This document shows positions 28,330-38,154 of a stretch of 64,000 bases of DNA, in pieces. A program made the translations under genes and the position numbers. Source of the DNA: Bartonella tribocorum CIP 105476 (GTDB lineage Bacteria; Pseudomonadota; Alphaproteobacteria; Rhizobiales; Rhizobiaceae); the NCBI RefSeq assembly GCF_000196435.1, contig NC_010161.1:1240001-1304000 (forward strand). The letters are read 5' to 3'. The notes beneath the pieces were generated by a model. The model saw only the letters and a program-made list of their open reading frames with translations. It searched no databases and had not been told where the DNA came from. Numbering within the stretch: the stretch's first letter is position 1; each line of letters starts with the position of its first letter.

Positions 28330-29458
28330 TTAACGAATGTTCTCAATTTCTTTGTTTTTTCCATAAATACGTTGAGAAAGTGCCGCCTCTATAAATGCAT
28401 CTAAGTTTCCATTAAGGACGGATTGTGGATCAGTATTTTCAATCCCTGTACGTAAGTCTTTTACAAGTTGATAAGGTTGAAGAACATAAGATCTAATTTG
28501 ATGTCCCCATCCGATTTCTGTTTTAGAAGATTCAACAGCATTGGTTTCTTCTTCTCTTTTTTTGAGCTCTTCTTCATAAAGACGGGCACGCAACATCGAC
28601 CAAGCCGTGGCACGATTTTTATGCTGAGAACGCTCAGTTTGACACTGAACAACAATCCCCGTTTTTATATGTGTGATGCGAACGGCAGAATCTGTCGTAT
28701 TAACATGTTGTCCCCCTGCTCCCGATGCACGATAGGTATCAATACGCACATCTGCTTCTGAAACATCAACTTCAATATTGTCATCAATAACCGGATAAAC
28801 CCAAATGCTTGCAAAAGAGGTATGGCGCTTTGCATTCGAATCAAATGGGGAAATTCGTACCAAGCGATGAACGCCTGATTCTGTTTTTAACAATCCATAA
28901 GCATTATGCCCTTTTACAAGAATCGTCGCTGACTTTATTCCTGCTTCTTCTCCATCATGAATTTCTAAAACTTCAACCTTCATTTCATGCTGTTCAGCCC
29001 AGCGCATATACATACGCAACAACATAGAAGCCCAATCTTGACTTTCTGTTCCCCCTGCTCCAGCATGAACTTCCAAATAGGTATCATTGGAATCTGCCTC
29101 TCCTGAAAGAAGCACATCAATTTGCCTTTTATCGATCTCACTTTTAAGATGACGTATTGAATTTTCTGCATCAGCGATAATTTCAACATCACTTTCTTCT
29201 TCGCCCATAGCGATAAGCTCAATGCATTCTTCAAGTGTTTTTGTAAATGATAAAAGGCCATTGATTGAATCATCAAGACGTTGACGCTCACGCATCATAT
29301 CCTGTGCTTGTTGCGCATCATCCCATAATGATGGATCTTCTGCTTTTTGATTAAGATATTCGAGACGCTTTAGTGATTGATCCCAGTCAAAGATGCCCCC
29401 TTAGCAATTGAATTGCCTTCTGGATTTCATCAACTAATGTTTCTATTTCTGCTCGCAT
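28330..29458 (-). CDS. prfB: Peptide chain release factor 2, expressed by programmed +1 frameshift
   Basis: Recognises UGA and UAA stops and releases the finished protein. The gene is split between two frames: a first short frame from the ATG at 29458 (MRAEIETLVDEIQKAIQLLR, then GHL) ends at an in-frame TGA at 29387-29389, after which a +1 shift continues as DWDQSLKRLEYLNQKAEDPS and on to the stop at 28330. The joined product is about 375 residues, the normal length. Seen: the peptide-release motif GGQHVN (GAGGQHVNTTDSAVR) and the SPF-like recognition segment (RISPFDSNAKRHTSF). Last gene of the amiC-mrcA-prfB run. Confidence 0.96.
29387..29405 (-). promoter_or_regulatory. prfB: Programmed +1 ribosomal frameshift site of prfB
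   Basis: On the reverse strand the sequence reads CTA AGG GGG CAT CTT TGA C. It has the known elements: an internal Shine-Dalgarno-like AGGGGG, the CTT slip codon and an in-frame TGA followed by C. Low release factor 2 slows termination at this TGA and allows the shift to the GAC frame, giving autoregulation. Confidence 0.95.
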
Positions 29459-29626
29459 AATTTAACACCGTATTTTTCTATACTCTTTCTGGTTATGTCT
29501 CTTAGCATTTTATACAAATTTAATAGATTGCGTTAGAAAATGGAACAAGTTCATCATTCTATTAAAAGGACCAACACTATAAAAAACAGATAAAAACAAG
29601 ACTCATGGCAAAGGAGATTTTATCGA

Positions 29627-32092
29627 TTAATACAGCCCACCTGTCCCACTTTCAAGGGCTTTGTTGACTTGTGGAGAAGTGGTTACTGCAGGGACACCTT
29701 CTTGAAAAGAATTCGTTCCCCCAATGACTTGATATATATCAGCAGGACCAGTCCCTGGTTTAAATGCTTCTATAATGACATCTTGATCTCCTCTTTCTGC
29801 AAGCATTCCTGTTTTTCGATTAATTGGCATTAAAATCATACCCTTTGGCATCTTAAAGGGAACATCTGGTTTCCCCTTCAGAGCTGCTTCCATAAACTCA
29901 CCAAAAATAGGTGCTGCCAATGAACTTCCCGTACCATTATATCCCAACGATGCTGGTTGATCGTAACCAACAAAAACGCCAACGACGAGATCAGGAGTAA
30001 ATCCCATAAACCAAACATCTTTAGAATCATTAGTGGTTCCTGTTTTAGCGGCAATATGTCGATTAAGATAACGTAAACGCGCAGCTGTACCGCGTTGAAC
30101 AACCCCTTCCATCATTGATGTAATTTGATAAGCCGTCATAGGATCAAGAACTTGATCTCTCTCATCAATCAATGTAGGTTCTCTTTGATTGTTCCATGAA
30201 TGCGTATTACAATTTTCACAAATACGATCATCATGACGATAAATTGTCTTCCCATAACGATCTTGAATTCGGTCTATCAGAGAAGGTTTAATAGAGCGTC
30301 CCCCATTGGCAATAACGGAATAAGCTGTAACCATCCGTAACACTGTTGTTTCAGCAGCTCCTAAAGCCATGGGAAGATAAGGCTGTAATTTATCGACCAC
30401 ACCAAAGCGCTCTGCATATTCAGCGACAAGAGGCATTCCCATATCATTGGCAAGCCGTACTGTCATAAGATTACGAGAATGCTCAATGCCATAACGCAGT
30501 GTTGAAGGTCCTGCAAAGGTACCACCATAATTTTTAGGTTGCCAAACTTCACCATTATATTGGCGAACTTCGATGGGACCATCTAAGATAAGCGTTGCTG
30601 GTGTATATCCAATGTCGAGCGCTGCTGCATAGACAATCGGCTTAAAAGAAGAGCCCGGTTGACGATAAGCTTGAGTTGCACGATTAAATTCAGATGCAGC
30701 AAAAGAAAAACCTCCCACCATCGCAAGAACCCGCCCTGTATGAGGTTCCATAGCAACGATGGCCCCTTCAACCTTGGGTATTTGCTGTAAACGATAAGTG
30801 TTGTTTGTATTGGATAGTTTTTCAACAAAAATGACATCCCCCACTTGCAGAACATGAGACAAGCTCTGAACAGTTCTTCGATAACCATTTTCTTTCACAA
30901 CATGGAGTGCCCATTTTGAATCAGCTTCAGATAAAACAGCCATTTCGCGTTTTTTTGAGAGTAGCCCCGAAGCTTCGCGCTGTGGCTGTAAACCAATCTC
31001 TACTTTATTGGGATTTGCAGAAAGAACGACAGCTAAACGCCATTCAGGAACATCACTTAACCCCGTGATATTCGCAAGTTCTATCCCCCAATCATCTTTC
31101 TTATCAATATGTGCATAAGCTCCGCGCCATCCTTGTGCATGATCAAATTTAATTAATCCATTGTGTAAAGCCCGTCGAGCAAGAATTTGCAAATGCGGAT
31201 CAAGCGTTGTACGAATTGAAAGACCACCTTCATAAAGTGTTTTAGCCCCATAGCGATGCATTAAACGACGACGCACTTCTTCAGTAAAGTAATCAGCCGC
31301 AAAAACATAGCTATCGCTTCCACGCATTGTCGCTCCTAAAGGCTTAGCTTTCGCTTTTTCACCTTGTTCACGCGTGACATACCCATTTGCAACCATCCGG
31401 TCTATAACCCAATTGCGCCGATCAATAGCACGCTGCGTATTCTTAAACGGATCATAATTTGCTGGTCCTTTTGGAAGAGCCGCCAAATAAGCACACTGTT
31501 CTAGCGTCAAATCATTGACGGATTTATTGAAATAGGTCAAAGAAGCAGCGGCTATACCATAAGTACCACGACCCAAATAAATTTCATTGAGATAAAGTTC
31601 GAGAATATGATCTTTTGAGTAAGTTTTTTCAATACGCATTGCTAAAATAGCTTCCTTAAATTTACGCTCTAGCGTTGTTTCTGAACTTAAAAGGAAGTTT
31701 TTAGCGACTTGTTGCGTTATAGTTGATGCACCTTCTGGACGTCTTCCAACACCAATATTACGGATATTATTGATCAAAGCTCGAGAAAGTCCTTCGGGAT
31801 CTAAACCAAAATGATGATAAAAGTTTTTGTCTTCGGCCGAAATAAAAGCATCTTTAACGAGCTTTGGGACTGATTGAATCGGTAAATAGAGGCGATGTTT
31901 TGTTGCAAACTCTGCCATAAGACGACCATCAGAAGCATGGACACGGGTCATTACCGGTGGCTCATAAAGTGAAAGAACTTCATAATCAGGAAGTGCATTT
32001 GCTCGACCACTGGTCATAACACCCCATGTTATTGCGCCACAAAGTCCAGTAGCAACAAAAAAACGAAGAAGATATCTTAAAAAAATCATCAT
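29627..32092 (-). CDS. mrcA: Class A penicillin-binding protein 1A
   Basis: Bifunctional peptidoglycan synthase in the inner membrane. The 821-residue product has a single N-terminal membrane helix (about residues 5-27), a GT51 glycosyltransferase domain with EDKNFYHHFG and EGASTITQQVAKNF (about residues 92-130), an inserted region (about 300-440), and a transpeptidase domain with the SxxK serine in QPGSSFKPI (about residue 480), an SRN element, and AAKTGTTNDSKDVWF (about residue 682). Two tandem start ATGs are present. It lies between amiC and prfB on the same strand, so cell-wall synthesis and hydrolysis genes are adjacent. Confidence 0.95.
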   Translation of the reverse strand: MMIFLRYLLRFFVATGLCGAITWGVMTSGRANALPDYEVLSLYEPPVMTRVHASDGRLMAEFATKHRLYLPIQSVPKLVKDAFISAEDKNFYHHFGLDPEGLSRALINNIRNIGVGRRPEGASTITQQVAKNFLLSSETTLERKFKEAILAMRIEKTYSKDHILELYLNEIYLGRGTYGIAAASLTYFNKSVNDLTLEQCAYLAALPKGPANYDPFKNTQRAIDRRNWVIDRMVANGYVTREQGEKAKAKPLGATMRGSDSYVFAADYFTEEVRRRLMHRYGAKTLYEGGLSIRTTLDPHLQILARRALHNGLIKFDHAQGWRGAYAHIDKKDDWGIELANITGLSDVPEWRLAVVLSANPNKVEIGLQPQREASGLLSKKREMAVLSEADSKWALHVVKENGYRRTVQSLSHVLQVGDVIFVEKLSNTNNTYRLQQIPKVEGAIVAMEPHTGRVLAMVGGFSFAASEFNRATQAYRQPGSSFKPIVYAAALDIGYTPATLILDGPIEVRQYNGEVWQPKNYGGTFAGPSTLRYGIEHSRNLMTVRLANDMGMPLVAEYAERFGVVDKLQPYLPMALGAAETTVLRMVTAYSVIANGGRSIKPSLIDRIQDRYGKTIYRHDDRICENCNTHSWNNQREPTLIDERDQVLDPMTAYQITSMMEGVVQRGTAARLRYLNRHIAAKTGTTNDSKDVWFMGFTPDLVVGVFVGYDQPASLGYNGTGSSLAAPIFGEFMEAALKGKPDVPFKMPKGMILMPINRKTGMLAERGDQDVIIEAFKPGTGPADIYQVIGGTNSFQEGVPAVTTSPQVNKALESGTGGLY

Positions 32093-32261
32093 AAAAACGG
32101 CTATCGCTTTCTTAAGAATTGATCAAAGAAAAAATATGTTACTTCAATCACACCACGTGGATAACACCACAAGATTGAGACAAAGAAAAAATTGTTTTCT
32201 ATCTTTTATTTATACTAGGATACACTAGAAACCCATATTGATACTCTATTTTCTCATAAAT

Positions 32262-33491
32262 TTAAAGAGGCTGTACCATTTTCTGCCTATAATCAGCAAA
32301 TTGACGAATAGAATGAGCAATAGAGGCTGCCATTTGTTTTCTCCAATGAGGGTCGTTTAATAACTTTTCATCCTCTTTATTAGATAAATAACCTATCTCT
32401 ATCAAGACAGAGGGTATATCTGAAGCTCTTAAAACTTGAAAATTAGCATAGCGATGAGGATTATTGATCAAGTTTATATGGCTCTTTGATAAACTTGAAA
32501 TAACACTATTTGCAAAATTAACCGAAAATGTATGCGTTTCACGTCGTGTAAGATCCATCAAAATATCTGTAACTTCAAGCGTTTCATCTGCAGGCAACCC
32601 ATCAAGTAAATCAACCTTATTTTCACTTTCAGCTAAAGATTTCGCAATGGCATCAGAGGCTTTATCTGATATGGTATACACTGTGGCACCACGAAGAGAA
32701 TGTACATCAATCGTATCCGCGTGAATGGATATAAAAAGATCAGCATCAAACTCTTGCGCTTTTTTAACTCTTTCACTTAATCTTAAAAAAATATTAGAAT
32801 CACGCGTTAAAGCAACGCTAATATGAGAGTCTTTTTGTAATTCATCTCGCAGTGCCCGCGCAAAATCTAAAGTTACATCCTTTTCTAAAATTCCAGTAAC
32901 CCCCCGTGCACCACCATCAATACCACCATGACCAGGATCAAGAACAACACGAAATTTTTGTGCCGAAATCAACGGTTCTTTTCTATCAAAATTGGTCCTT
33001 TGCTGGTTCTTTAATATATTATTAAATTTTTCTTGTGTACTTTTACGAATATCAACCAGCAACTGCCATAAACCATTGTCTAATTTTTTTATGATACTTT
33101 TTTCAACAACAAAAGCTGTTTTGCTTGTCAAAATAATGCGTGAAGTCTGTATATCAGAGAATGCATAACGCACATCTGAGAGCATAACGGACAATGTACT
33201 CTGTTTCTTTAAAGGCGAATTTTGTATTGAAAAGTCAATTGTAGGTAAATTGATAACCAAACGTGCAGGCCTATCCAAAATCTGCAAACGAACATTTGGT
33301 TTTGAATTGAAAACCGCAATTATACGCGTATGAGCACTATCACCAATGGTTCGAAAATTAATAAGTTTCAAAGAATCTTCAGCGTGAACACTGGTTTGGC
33401 ATACCAAAAAAAATAATAAAAAGCATGTGAATTGCACAATAACATCCCAACAGGCTGTTTTCAGCTTTTGGGTAAAAAAAATTCTTATCAT
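32262..33491 (-). CDS. amiC: N-acetylmuramoyl-L-alanine amidase with AMIN domain
   Basis: Cleaves the stem peptide from muramic acid to separate daughter cells; acts in the periplasm. From the ATG at 33491 the product is about 409 residues (a TTG two codons earlier is possible). A hydrophobic N-terminal segment ending at VHAED is the export signal; an AMIN domain follows (about residues 42-130). The zinc-dependent Amidase_3 domain shows VVLDPGHGGIDGGARG, the glutamate in ILEKDVTLDFAR, SIHADTIDV and VLIEIGYLSNKED. It heads the reverse run to mrcA and prfB and diverges from rne. Confidence 0.93.
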   Translation of the reverse strand: MIRIFFTQKLKTACWDVIVQFTCFLLFFLVCQTSVHAEDSLKLINFRTIGDSAHTRIIAVFNSKPNVRLQILDRPARLVINLPTIDFSIQNSPLKKQSTLSVMLSDVRYAFSDIQTSRIILTSKTAFVVEKSIIKKLDNGLWQLLVDIRKSTQEKFNNILKNQQRTNFDRKEPLISAQKFRVVLDPGHGGIDGGARGVTGILEKDVTLDFARALRDELQKDSHISVALTRDSNIFLRLSERVKKAQEFDADLFISIHADTIDVHSLRGATVYTISDKASDAIAKSLAESENKVDLLDGLPADETLEVTDILMDLTRRETHTFSVNFANSVISSLSKSHINLINNPHRYANFQVLRASDIPSVLIEIGYLSNKEDEKLLNDPHWRKQMAASIAHSIRQFADYRQKMVQPL

Positions 33492-34086
33492 AAGCAAAGT
33501 ACTCTACACTACATTTATAATAATTTATCTTGGTTATATAAAAACGATCCACCAATTTATTCTCTATTTTTCAATAAATGCTAATCCCCTTCATTATAAA
33601 CACTCAAAAATGAAATTAAGGTAATAAAAATATTATCACGATACATGATTTACATTGTTACTTGCCAAACGTATGATATCAACATAAAAGAATATTGTGC
33701 TTCCTAACTGATAATAGATCTCATTATCTGTAACTCATAGTAAGTTGTCTTTAAAGGGGTTGTTGCATATTATGCGTTGAGACTTTGTTATGGATGAAAA
33801 ATTTCTATGTTATAAAATTAGGATTGCATTAATTAAGATTCGTTGGTTCGGATATCCGAACTGTTTTAAAGATTATTCTACCAGAGACTTTTAAGAAATA
33901 TGAGTCATAAAAAACGGATGGAAATGATGATGAGAAATGGTGTAAATGCAGTCATGCATCTACACGTGATGTTCCGTCCTGTTTTTCTGGTACCTCCCTT
34001 TTATGGCAGACAGCCCTTTACGTCTACGAATAATTACACCGTTCGTTTAAATAAAATTGTGCATGTCGCCTTCAGGATATTAACTT
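33492..34086 (+). other. amiC-rne divergent intergenic region and long rne leader
   Basis: Almost 600 bases between divergent genes. It must hold both promoters and probably a long rne 5' untranslated region, which in other bacteria is a target for RNase E autoregulation. A 16-base perfect palindrome at 33846-33861 is the only clear element. A frame from 33900 that overlaps the rne start has no coding character and was not accepted. Confidence 0.5.
33846..33861. promoter_or_regulatory. Perfect palindrome upstream of rne
   Basis: GTTCGGATATCCGAAC is self-complementary over all 16 bases and lies about 225 bases before the rne ATG. In DNA this could be an operator for a dimeric regulator; in RNA it would form a short stem with little or no loop, so DNA binding is the more natural reading. 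The regulator is unknown. Confidence 0.4.
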
Positions 34087-36702
34087 ATGTCAAACAAAAT
34101 GCTTATAGATGCCTCCCATCCGGAGGAAACACGTGTTGTTGTTATTCACGGCAACAAAATTGAGGAACTTGATTTTGAATCAGAACATAAAAAACAGCTC
34201 AAGGGGAATATTTATCTTGCACGTATTACCCGTGTAGAACCATCTCTCCAAGCAGCTTTTGTTGAATATGGTGGAAACCGACATGGTTTTTTAACATTTT
34301 CTGAAATTCATCCTGACTATTATCAAATTCCTATTGCTGATCGCCTTGCCCTTCTTGAAGAAGAGGAAAAAGCAGCTGTAGGAGAAAATCCAGCAGATGT
34401 TTTCACGGAAGAAACAACTAAAAATAAGAAACGCTCCAGAAGAACAAAAAAAAATGCGAAAAACAATGTCATAGCAGCCGATGTTGAAAATGATATCGCA
34501 TCCGAATCTGTAACAATTGATCATACAGAAGAAATATTAAATGCGGATGCCTCTTATGATGAGATTGAAATGGTCGGTGCTGAGGACATCCGTGAAGAGC
34601 TCCCAACGTACCAAAGAAAACAAGGGCGCCAGTATAAAATTCAAGAAGTAATTAAACGACGTCAAATTTTGTTGGTGCAAGTCATCAAGGAAGAACGTGG
34701 TAATAAAGGTGCTGCACTTACAACATATCTCTCTCTAGCAGGTCGTTATTCTGTTCTCATGCCCAACACAGCACGCGGTGGTGGTATTTCACGAAAAATT
34801 ACGAATGTGCAAGACCGTAAACGTCTTAAAGAAATTGTAAAAGAATTAGCCGTTCCAAAGGGTATGGGCGTTATCTTGCGAACCGCTGGCGCCAATAGAA
34901 CAAAAGCTGAAATTAAACGCGATTATGAATATCTTATGCGGCTATGGGATACTATTCGCACTTTAACACTTGAATCAACGGCACCATGCCTTGTTCATGA
35001 AGAAAGTAATCTCATAAAGCGTTCTATACGAGATCTTTATAATAAAAACATTAGTGAAATTCTTGTCTCTGGAGACCAAGGATATCGTGAAGCAAAAGAC
35101 TTTATGCGTATGCTTATGCCAAGTCACGCAAAAGTCGTGCAACCTTATCGCGATCCTACACCTATTTTTGCAAGAAATAATATTGAAATTCAGCTTGATA
35201 AAATGTTGCAACCACAGGTTTCTTTAAAATCTGGTGGTTATCTTGTTATTAATCAAACAGAAGCGCTTGTTGCTATTGACGTAAATTCTGGACGCTCTAC
35301 GAAAGAATTCTCTGTCGAAAAGACAGCCTTACAAACTAATCTTGAAGCTGCAGAAGAAGTAGCGCGTCAATTGCGCTTACGTGACCTTGCTGGTTTAATC
35401 GTGATTGATTTTATTGACATGCTTGAAGAACGCAATGTGCGACTGGTCGAAAAAAAATTAAAAGACTGTTTAAAAAATGATCGTGCTCGTATTCAAGTTG
35501 GTCATATTTCACACTTCGGCCTTTTAGAAATGAGCCGTCAACGTATTCGTATATCCGTTTTAGAAAGTACAACACAGCCCTGTCCTCATTGCGCAGGAAC
35601 AGGAAGTATACGTTCTGAATCATCAATTGCTTTACATGTCATGCGCTCAATTGAAGAATATCTTCTTCATAATTCGCAATATAATATTATAGTGCGCACA
35701 CCCGTAGCAACAGCACTTTATGTGTTAAATCATAAACGCAATATTCTTGTTAATTTAGAAGCACGCTTTAAACTTAATATTAGTATTGAAGCAGATGATA
35801 GTATTGGAACGCAGCATCTTGTTATTTCTAGAGGCACAATAGCAGAAAGTATTTCTCAATCTTCATTTGAAGATGATAATAAGCAAGAAATTGAAGATTC
35901 TGTTTTCATAAAAAGTGAATCTCTTGAAAATTCCCCTCCCACTGAAACAAATCAAAAACGTCGACGCAAAAATCGTCACGATGAAATGACTGATCATTCT
36001 CTCTCCGCTATTGATAAAAAAGAAGATACCTTGAGTGATGATTCTTATCGTCGAGGACGCCGTCGAGGACGTCGTGGTGGTCGACGCAATCAAGATAATA
36101 GTTTTCATCAGATTCGCGTTCCTTACGCAGAACCAGTAGGAGATTTTGCTAAGCAAGCTTTAGCAGAAATTAAAGCAGCGCACCGCAAACGTCGTGTTCC
36201 ATCTGCTAAATCTTCTAAACTTGAAGAAATAAAAAATGATACACAAGCTCTCGCTGTACAACAGCAAGATGAAGCGACAAAAGTTGATACAAGTGTTAAA
36301 ACTAAAAAACGTAAAACACGTTCTTCAAAGGCAGTAGACAATAATCTTTCTCTAGAGAATGATCAAAATGTCGCCGAAGAAAAACCTACAAACAGTTCAG
36401 TCCGTAAAATTAAAACAAAAAAAGCAGGTAAATCTGTCCATGAGGGAGAGGATAAAACTCCTGAAAATGGTAAGAAATCAACACGTAGAACACGTAAAAA
36501 ATCATCCTCTAAAGAAACAACAGAAATACAAAAAACATTAGAGGCAGTCAGTATAATGGAGGTGGGGGAAGTTATCGAATCCTCTCCTTCCCAAATTGAA
36601 AAAACGATTAACCAACCCATTGTTATCTCATCAGAATCTAATGATGCTCCTAAAACTGCACGTATTGGTTGGTGGAAACGTAGAACTCTTTCAAAAAATT
36701 AA
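34087..36702 (+). CDS. rne: Ribonuclease E
   Basis: Essential endoribonuclease for mRNA decay and rRNA/tRNA processing; its C-terminal part normally gathers the degradosome. The 871-residue product has an S1 domain (about residues 35-225) split by an acidic and lysine-rich insert (about 90-190). The catalytic aspartates are in AIDVNSGRS (about residue 396) and VIDFIDM (about 439), and the Zn-link is CPHCAGTG (near 499-502). After about residue 620 it becomes a low-complexity basic tail with RRGRRRGRRGGRRN near 655, an RNA-binding type segment. It ends at a strong bidirectional terminator. Confidence 0.95.
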   Translation: MSNKMLIDASHPEETRVVVIHGNKIEELDFESEHKKQLKGNIYLARITRVEPSLQAAFVEYGGNRHGFLTFSEIHPDYYQIPIADRLALLEEEEKAAVGENPADVFTEETTKNKKRSRRTKKNAKNNVIAADVENDIASESVTIDHTEEILNADASYDEIEMVGAEDIREELPTYQRKQGRQYKIQEVIKRRQILLVQVIKEERGNKGAALTTYLSLAGRYSVLMPNTARGGGISRKITNVQDRKRLKEIVKELAVPKGMGVILRTAGANRTKAEIKRDYEYLMRLWDTIRTLTLESTAPCLVHEESNLIKRSIRDLYNKNISEILVSGDQGYREAKDFMRMLMPSHAKVVQPYRDPTPIFARNNIEIQLDKMLQPQVSLKSGGYLVINQTEALVAIDVNSGRSTKEFSVEKTALQTNLEAAEEVARQLRLRDLAGLIVIDFIDMLEERNVRLVEKKLKDCLKNDRARIQVGHISHFGLLEMSRQRIRISVLESTTQPCPHCAGTGSIRSESSIALHVMRSIEEYLLHNSQYNIIVRTPVATALYVLNHKRNILVNLEARFKLNISIEADDSIGTQHLVISRGTIAESISQSSFEDDNKQEIEDSVFIKSESLENSPPTETNQKRRRKNRHDEMTDHSLSAIDKKEDTLSDDSYRRGRRRGRRGGRRNQDNSFHQIRVPYAEPVGDFAKQALAEIKAAHRKRRVPSAKSSKLEEIKNDTQALAVQQQDEATKVDTSVKTKKRKTRSSKAVDNNLSLENDQNVAEEKPTNSSVRKIKTKKAGKSVHEGEDKTPENGKKSTRRTRKKSSSKETTEIQKTLEAVSIMEVGEVIESSPSQIEKTINQPIVISSESNDAPKTARIGWWKRRTLSKN

Positions 36703-36711
36703 CAATTAAAA

Positions 36712-36739
36712 AAACCGCCACAAAAAATTGTGGCGGTTT
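36712..36739. terminator. Bidirectional rho-independent terminator between rne and the ialB-family gene
   Basis: AAACCGCCACAA and TTGTGGCGGTTT form a perfect 12-base stem around an AAAA loop, with an A-run on the left and T's on the right. It lies ten bases after the rne stop and 33 bases from the end of the convergent gene, so it can end both transcripts. Confidence 0.88.
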
Positions 36740-36771
36740 GAATAACAGAAAAAGTTTCAATAAATTCCGTA

Positions 36772-37383
36772 TTATTTTTGTTTTGCTTTCTCTTGCTCAG
36801 CCCGCATACGCTCTTCAATTTCTTTTTGATTGGATTGAATGGCTTGCTGCAGCTTTATTTGCTCTTGTTGGAAATCTTTTTCTTCCATACCAGGACCGGT
36901 ATACGCAGCTGTAAATCCATTAAGAGAAAATTCAATAGGATTAGCTGAACCACGGAAATTAACTGTGGTTACAACCATTTTTGTACCACTTTTCATAGCT
37001 GCGATAAGCTTATCATCTAAGACATCATTAGCAATACAACTTGGTCCATTACAAATGATATAAGGAATTTTTTTAGAGAAGCCATCACCTATTTGAATGT
37101 TAACACCTTCTGGTAAAAAACGACCTGTAGGTACTTGAATACCTATACGTTTTTCATTTTGTTTCCCTTTTATTTCAACAAGATTAAAAGCCGTTAAAGG
37201 TTGTCCCGTATTCGATAATACAGTATTCATTGTATTACAAATATCAACATCATGCTGCTTACTGCAAACTTTGTACCAACCTTGCGATAAAGTTTGCGCA
37301 TTTGCAGAAATACCAGCTATAAGAAAAAGGGCAGCCGCTCCAACTAATACTGAAACAGCAGAATAGACATTTTTATGCGACAT
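36772..37383 (-). CDS. Invasion-associated locus B (IalB) family protein
   Basis: A 203-residue exported protein. A signal peptide (about residues 1-29, ending at SANA) precedes an IalB domain: GWYKVCSKQHDVDICNTMN near residue 36, then YIICNGPSCIANDVLDD near residue 108, giving two cysteine pairs that can form disulfides. Residues from about 167 form a Q/E/K-rich helical tail that goes beyond the usual domain. IalB of Bartonella is linked to erythrocyte invasion; this could be IalB or a paralogue, and the full domain alone does not decide. An AAGGA site precedes the ATG at a long spacing. Confidence 0.85.
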   Translation of the reverse strand: MSHKNVYSAVSVLVGAAALFLIAGISANAQTLSQGWYKVCSKQHDVDICNTMNTVLSNTGQPLTAFNLVEIKGKQNEKRIGIQVPTGRFLPEGVNIQIGDGFSKKIPYIICNGPSCIANDVLDDKLIAAMKSGTKMVVTTVNFRGSANPIEFSLNGFTAAYTGPGMEEKDFQQEQIKLQQAIQSNQKEIEERMRAEQEKAKQK

Positions 37384-38154
37384 GATTAAGTTAATCCTTT
37401 CAACGCGCTCTTAAGTAACTTAAAAAAATATTAAATATAACTTCAACTTAAATTTATTAAATTATAATGAAATAATACTTAATTTTATCATTTTTACTTC
37501 AATATTAAAAAAAAAGTCAAATTTAGAGAAAAAACTACGATAAGCCATTTAAATTTTTATACACTCAATATAGCATTCCCCTCTTTATCACATGGGTGTT
37601 TGATGGAATTTATCCATAAAACATCTTTGTGCGTCTGCGCTAAGATTGCATAAACGAATCAATATTGCAATATCAATTAAAGTAAACTCCTATACTATTC
37701 TAAAAATCTTACGAATTTAAACATTTACTACTCTTAAGCTGTAAGGCTTTAGCAACAAATATTGCAATGCATGAAATTCCAAAATATCGGATAAAATCTT
37801 AATATTTTTATCTGTTCCTCGTATAAATGAAAAGGATAAAGCTAACCTATAAGGATAATTGATGAACTAAATCCATTCTTAATCTGCAGCTTAAAAAATT
37901 GTAAAAGAATTTTTTCTGTAAACAATTTTCTATCATTGTTTATGAAACAATAGTAGTATGCTTTTGTTATAAAGAATCTTTCGTAATAAAACCTTTATAT
38001 TTATAGCTTTTGGCAGCAAAAGCTGAGTTTTAAAATACGTGACTAAGAAATTAATTTTTCTTAATTTGACGACACATTTTTTCAGACAAAAAATCTATAG
38101 CTGATGAAAACATTTTTATAATAAACTTCCTTTAGAAGAGAATAACATATTAAT

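Noticed and set aside
28330..29298. prfB read as a truncated or broken gene
   Set aside because: The conserved frameshift site and in-frame continuation show that it is a normal split release factor 2 gene.
33900..34163. Open frame of 87 codons overlapping the start of rne
   Set aside because: No coding character or good ribosome-binding site, and it runs into the rne reading frame; likely a chance frame in the leader.
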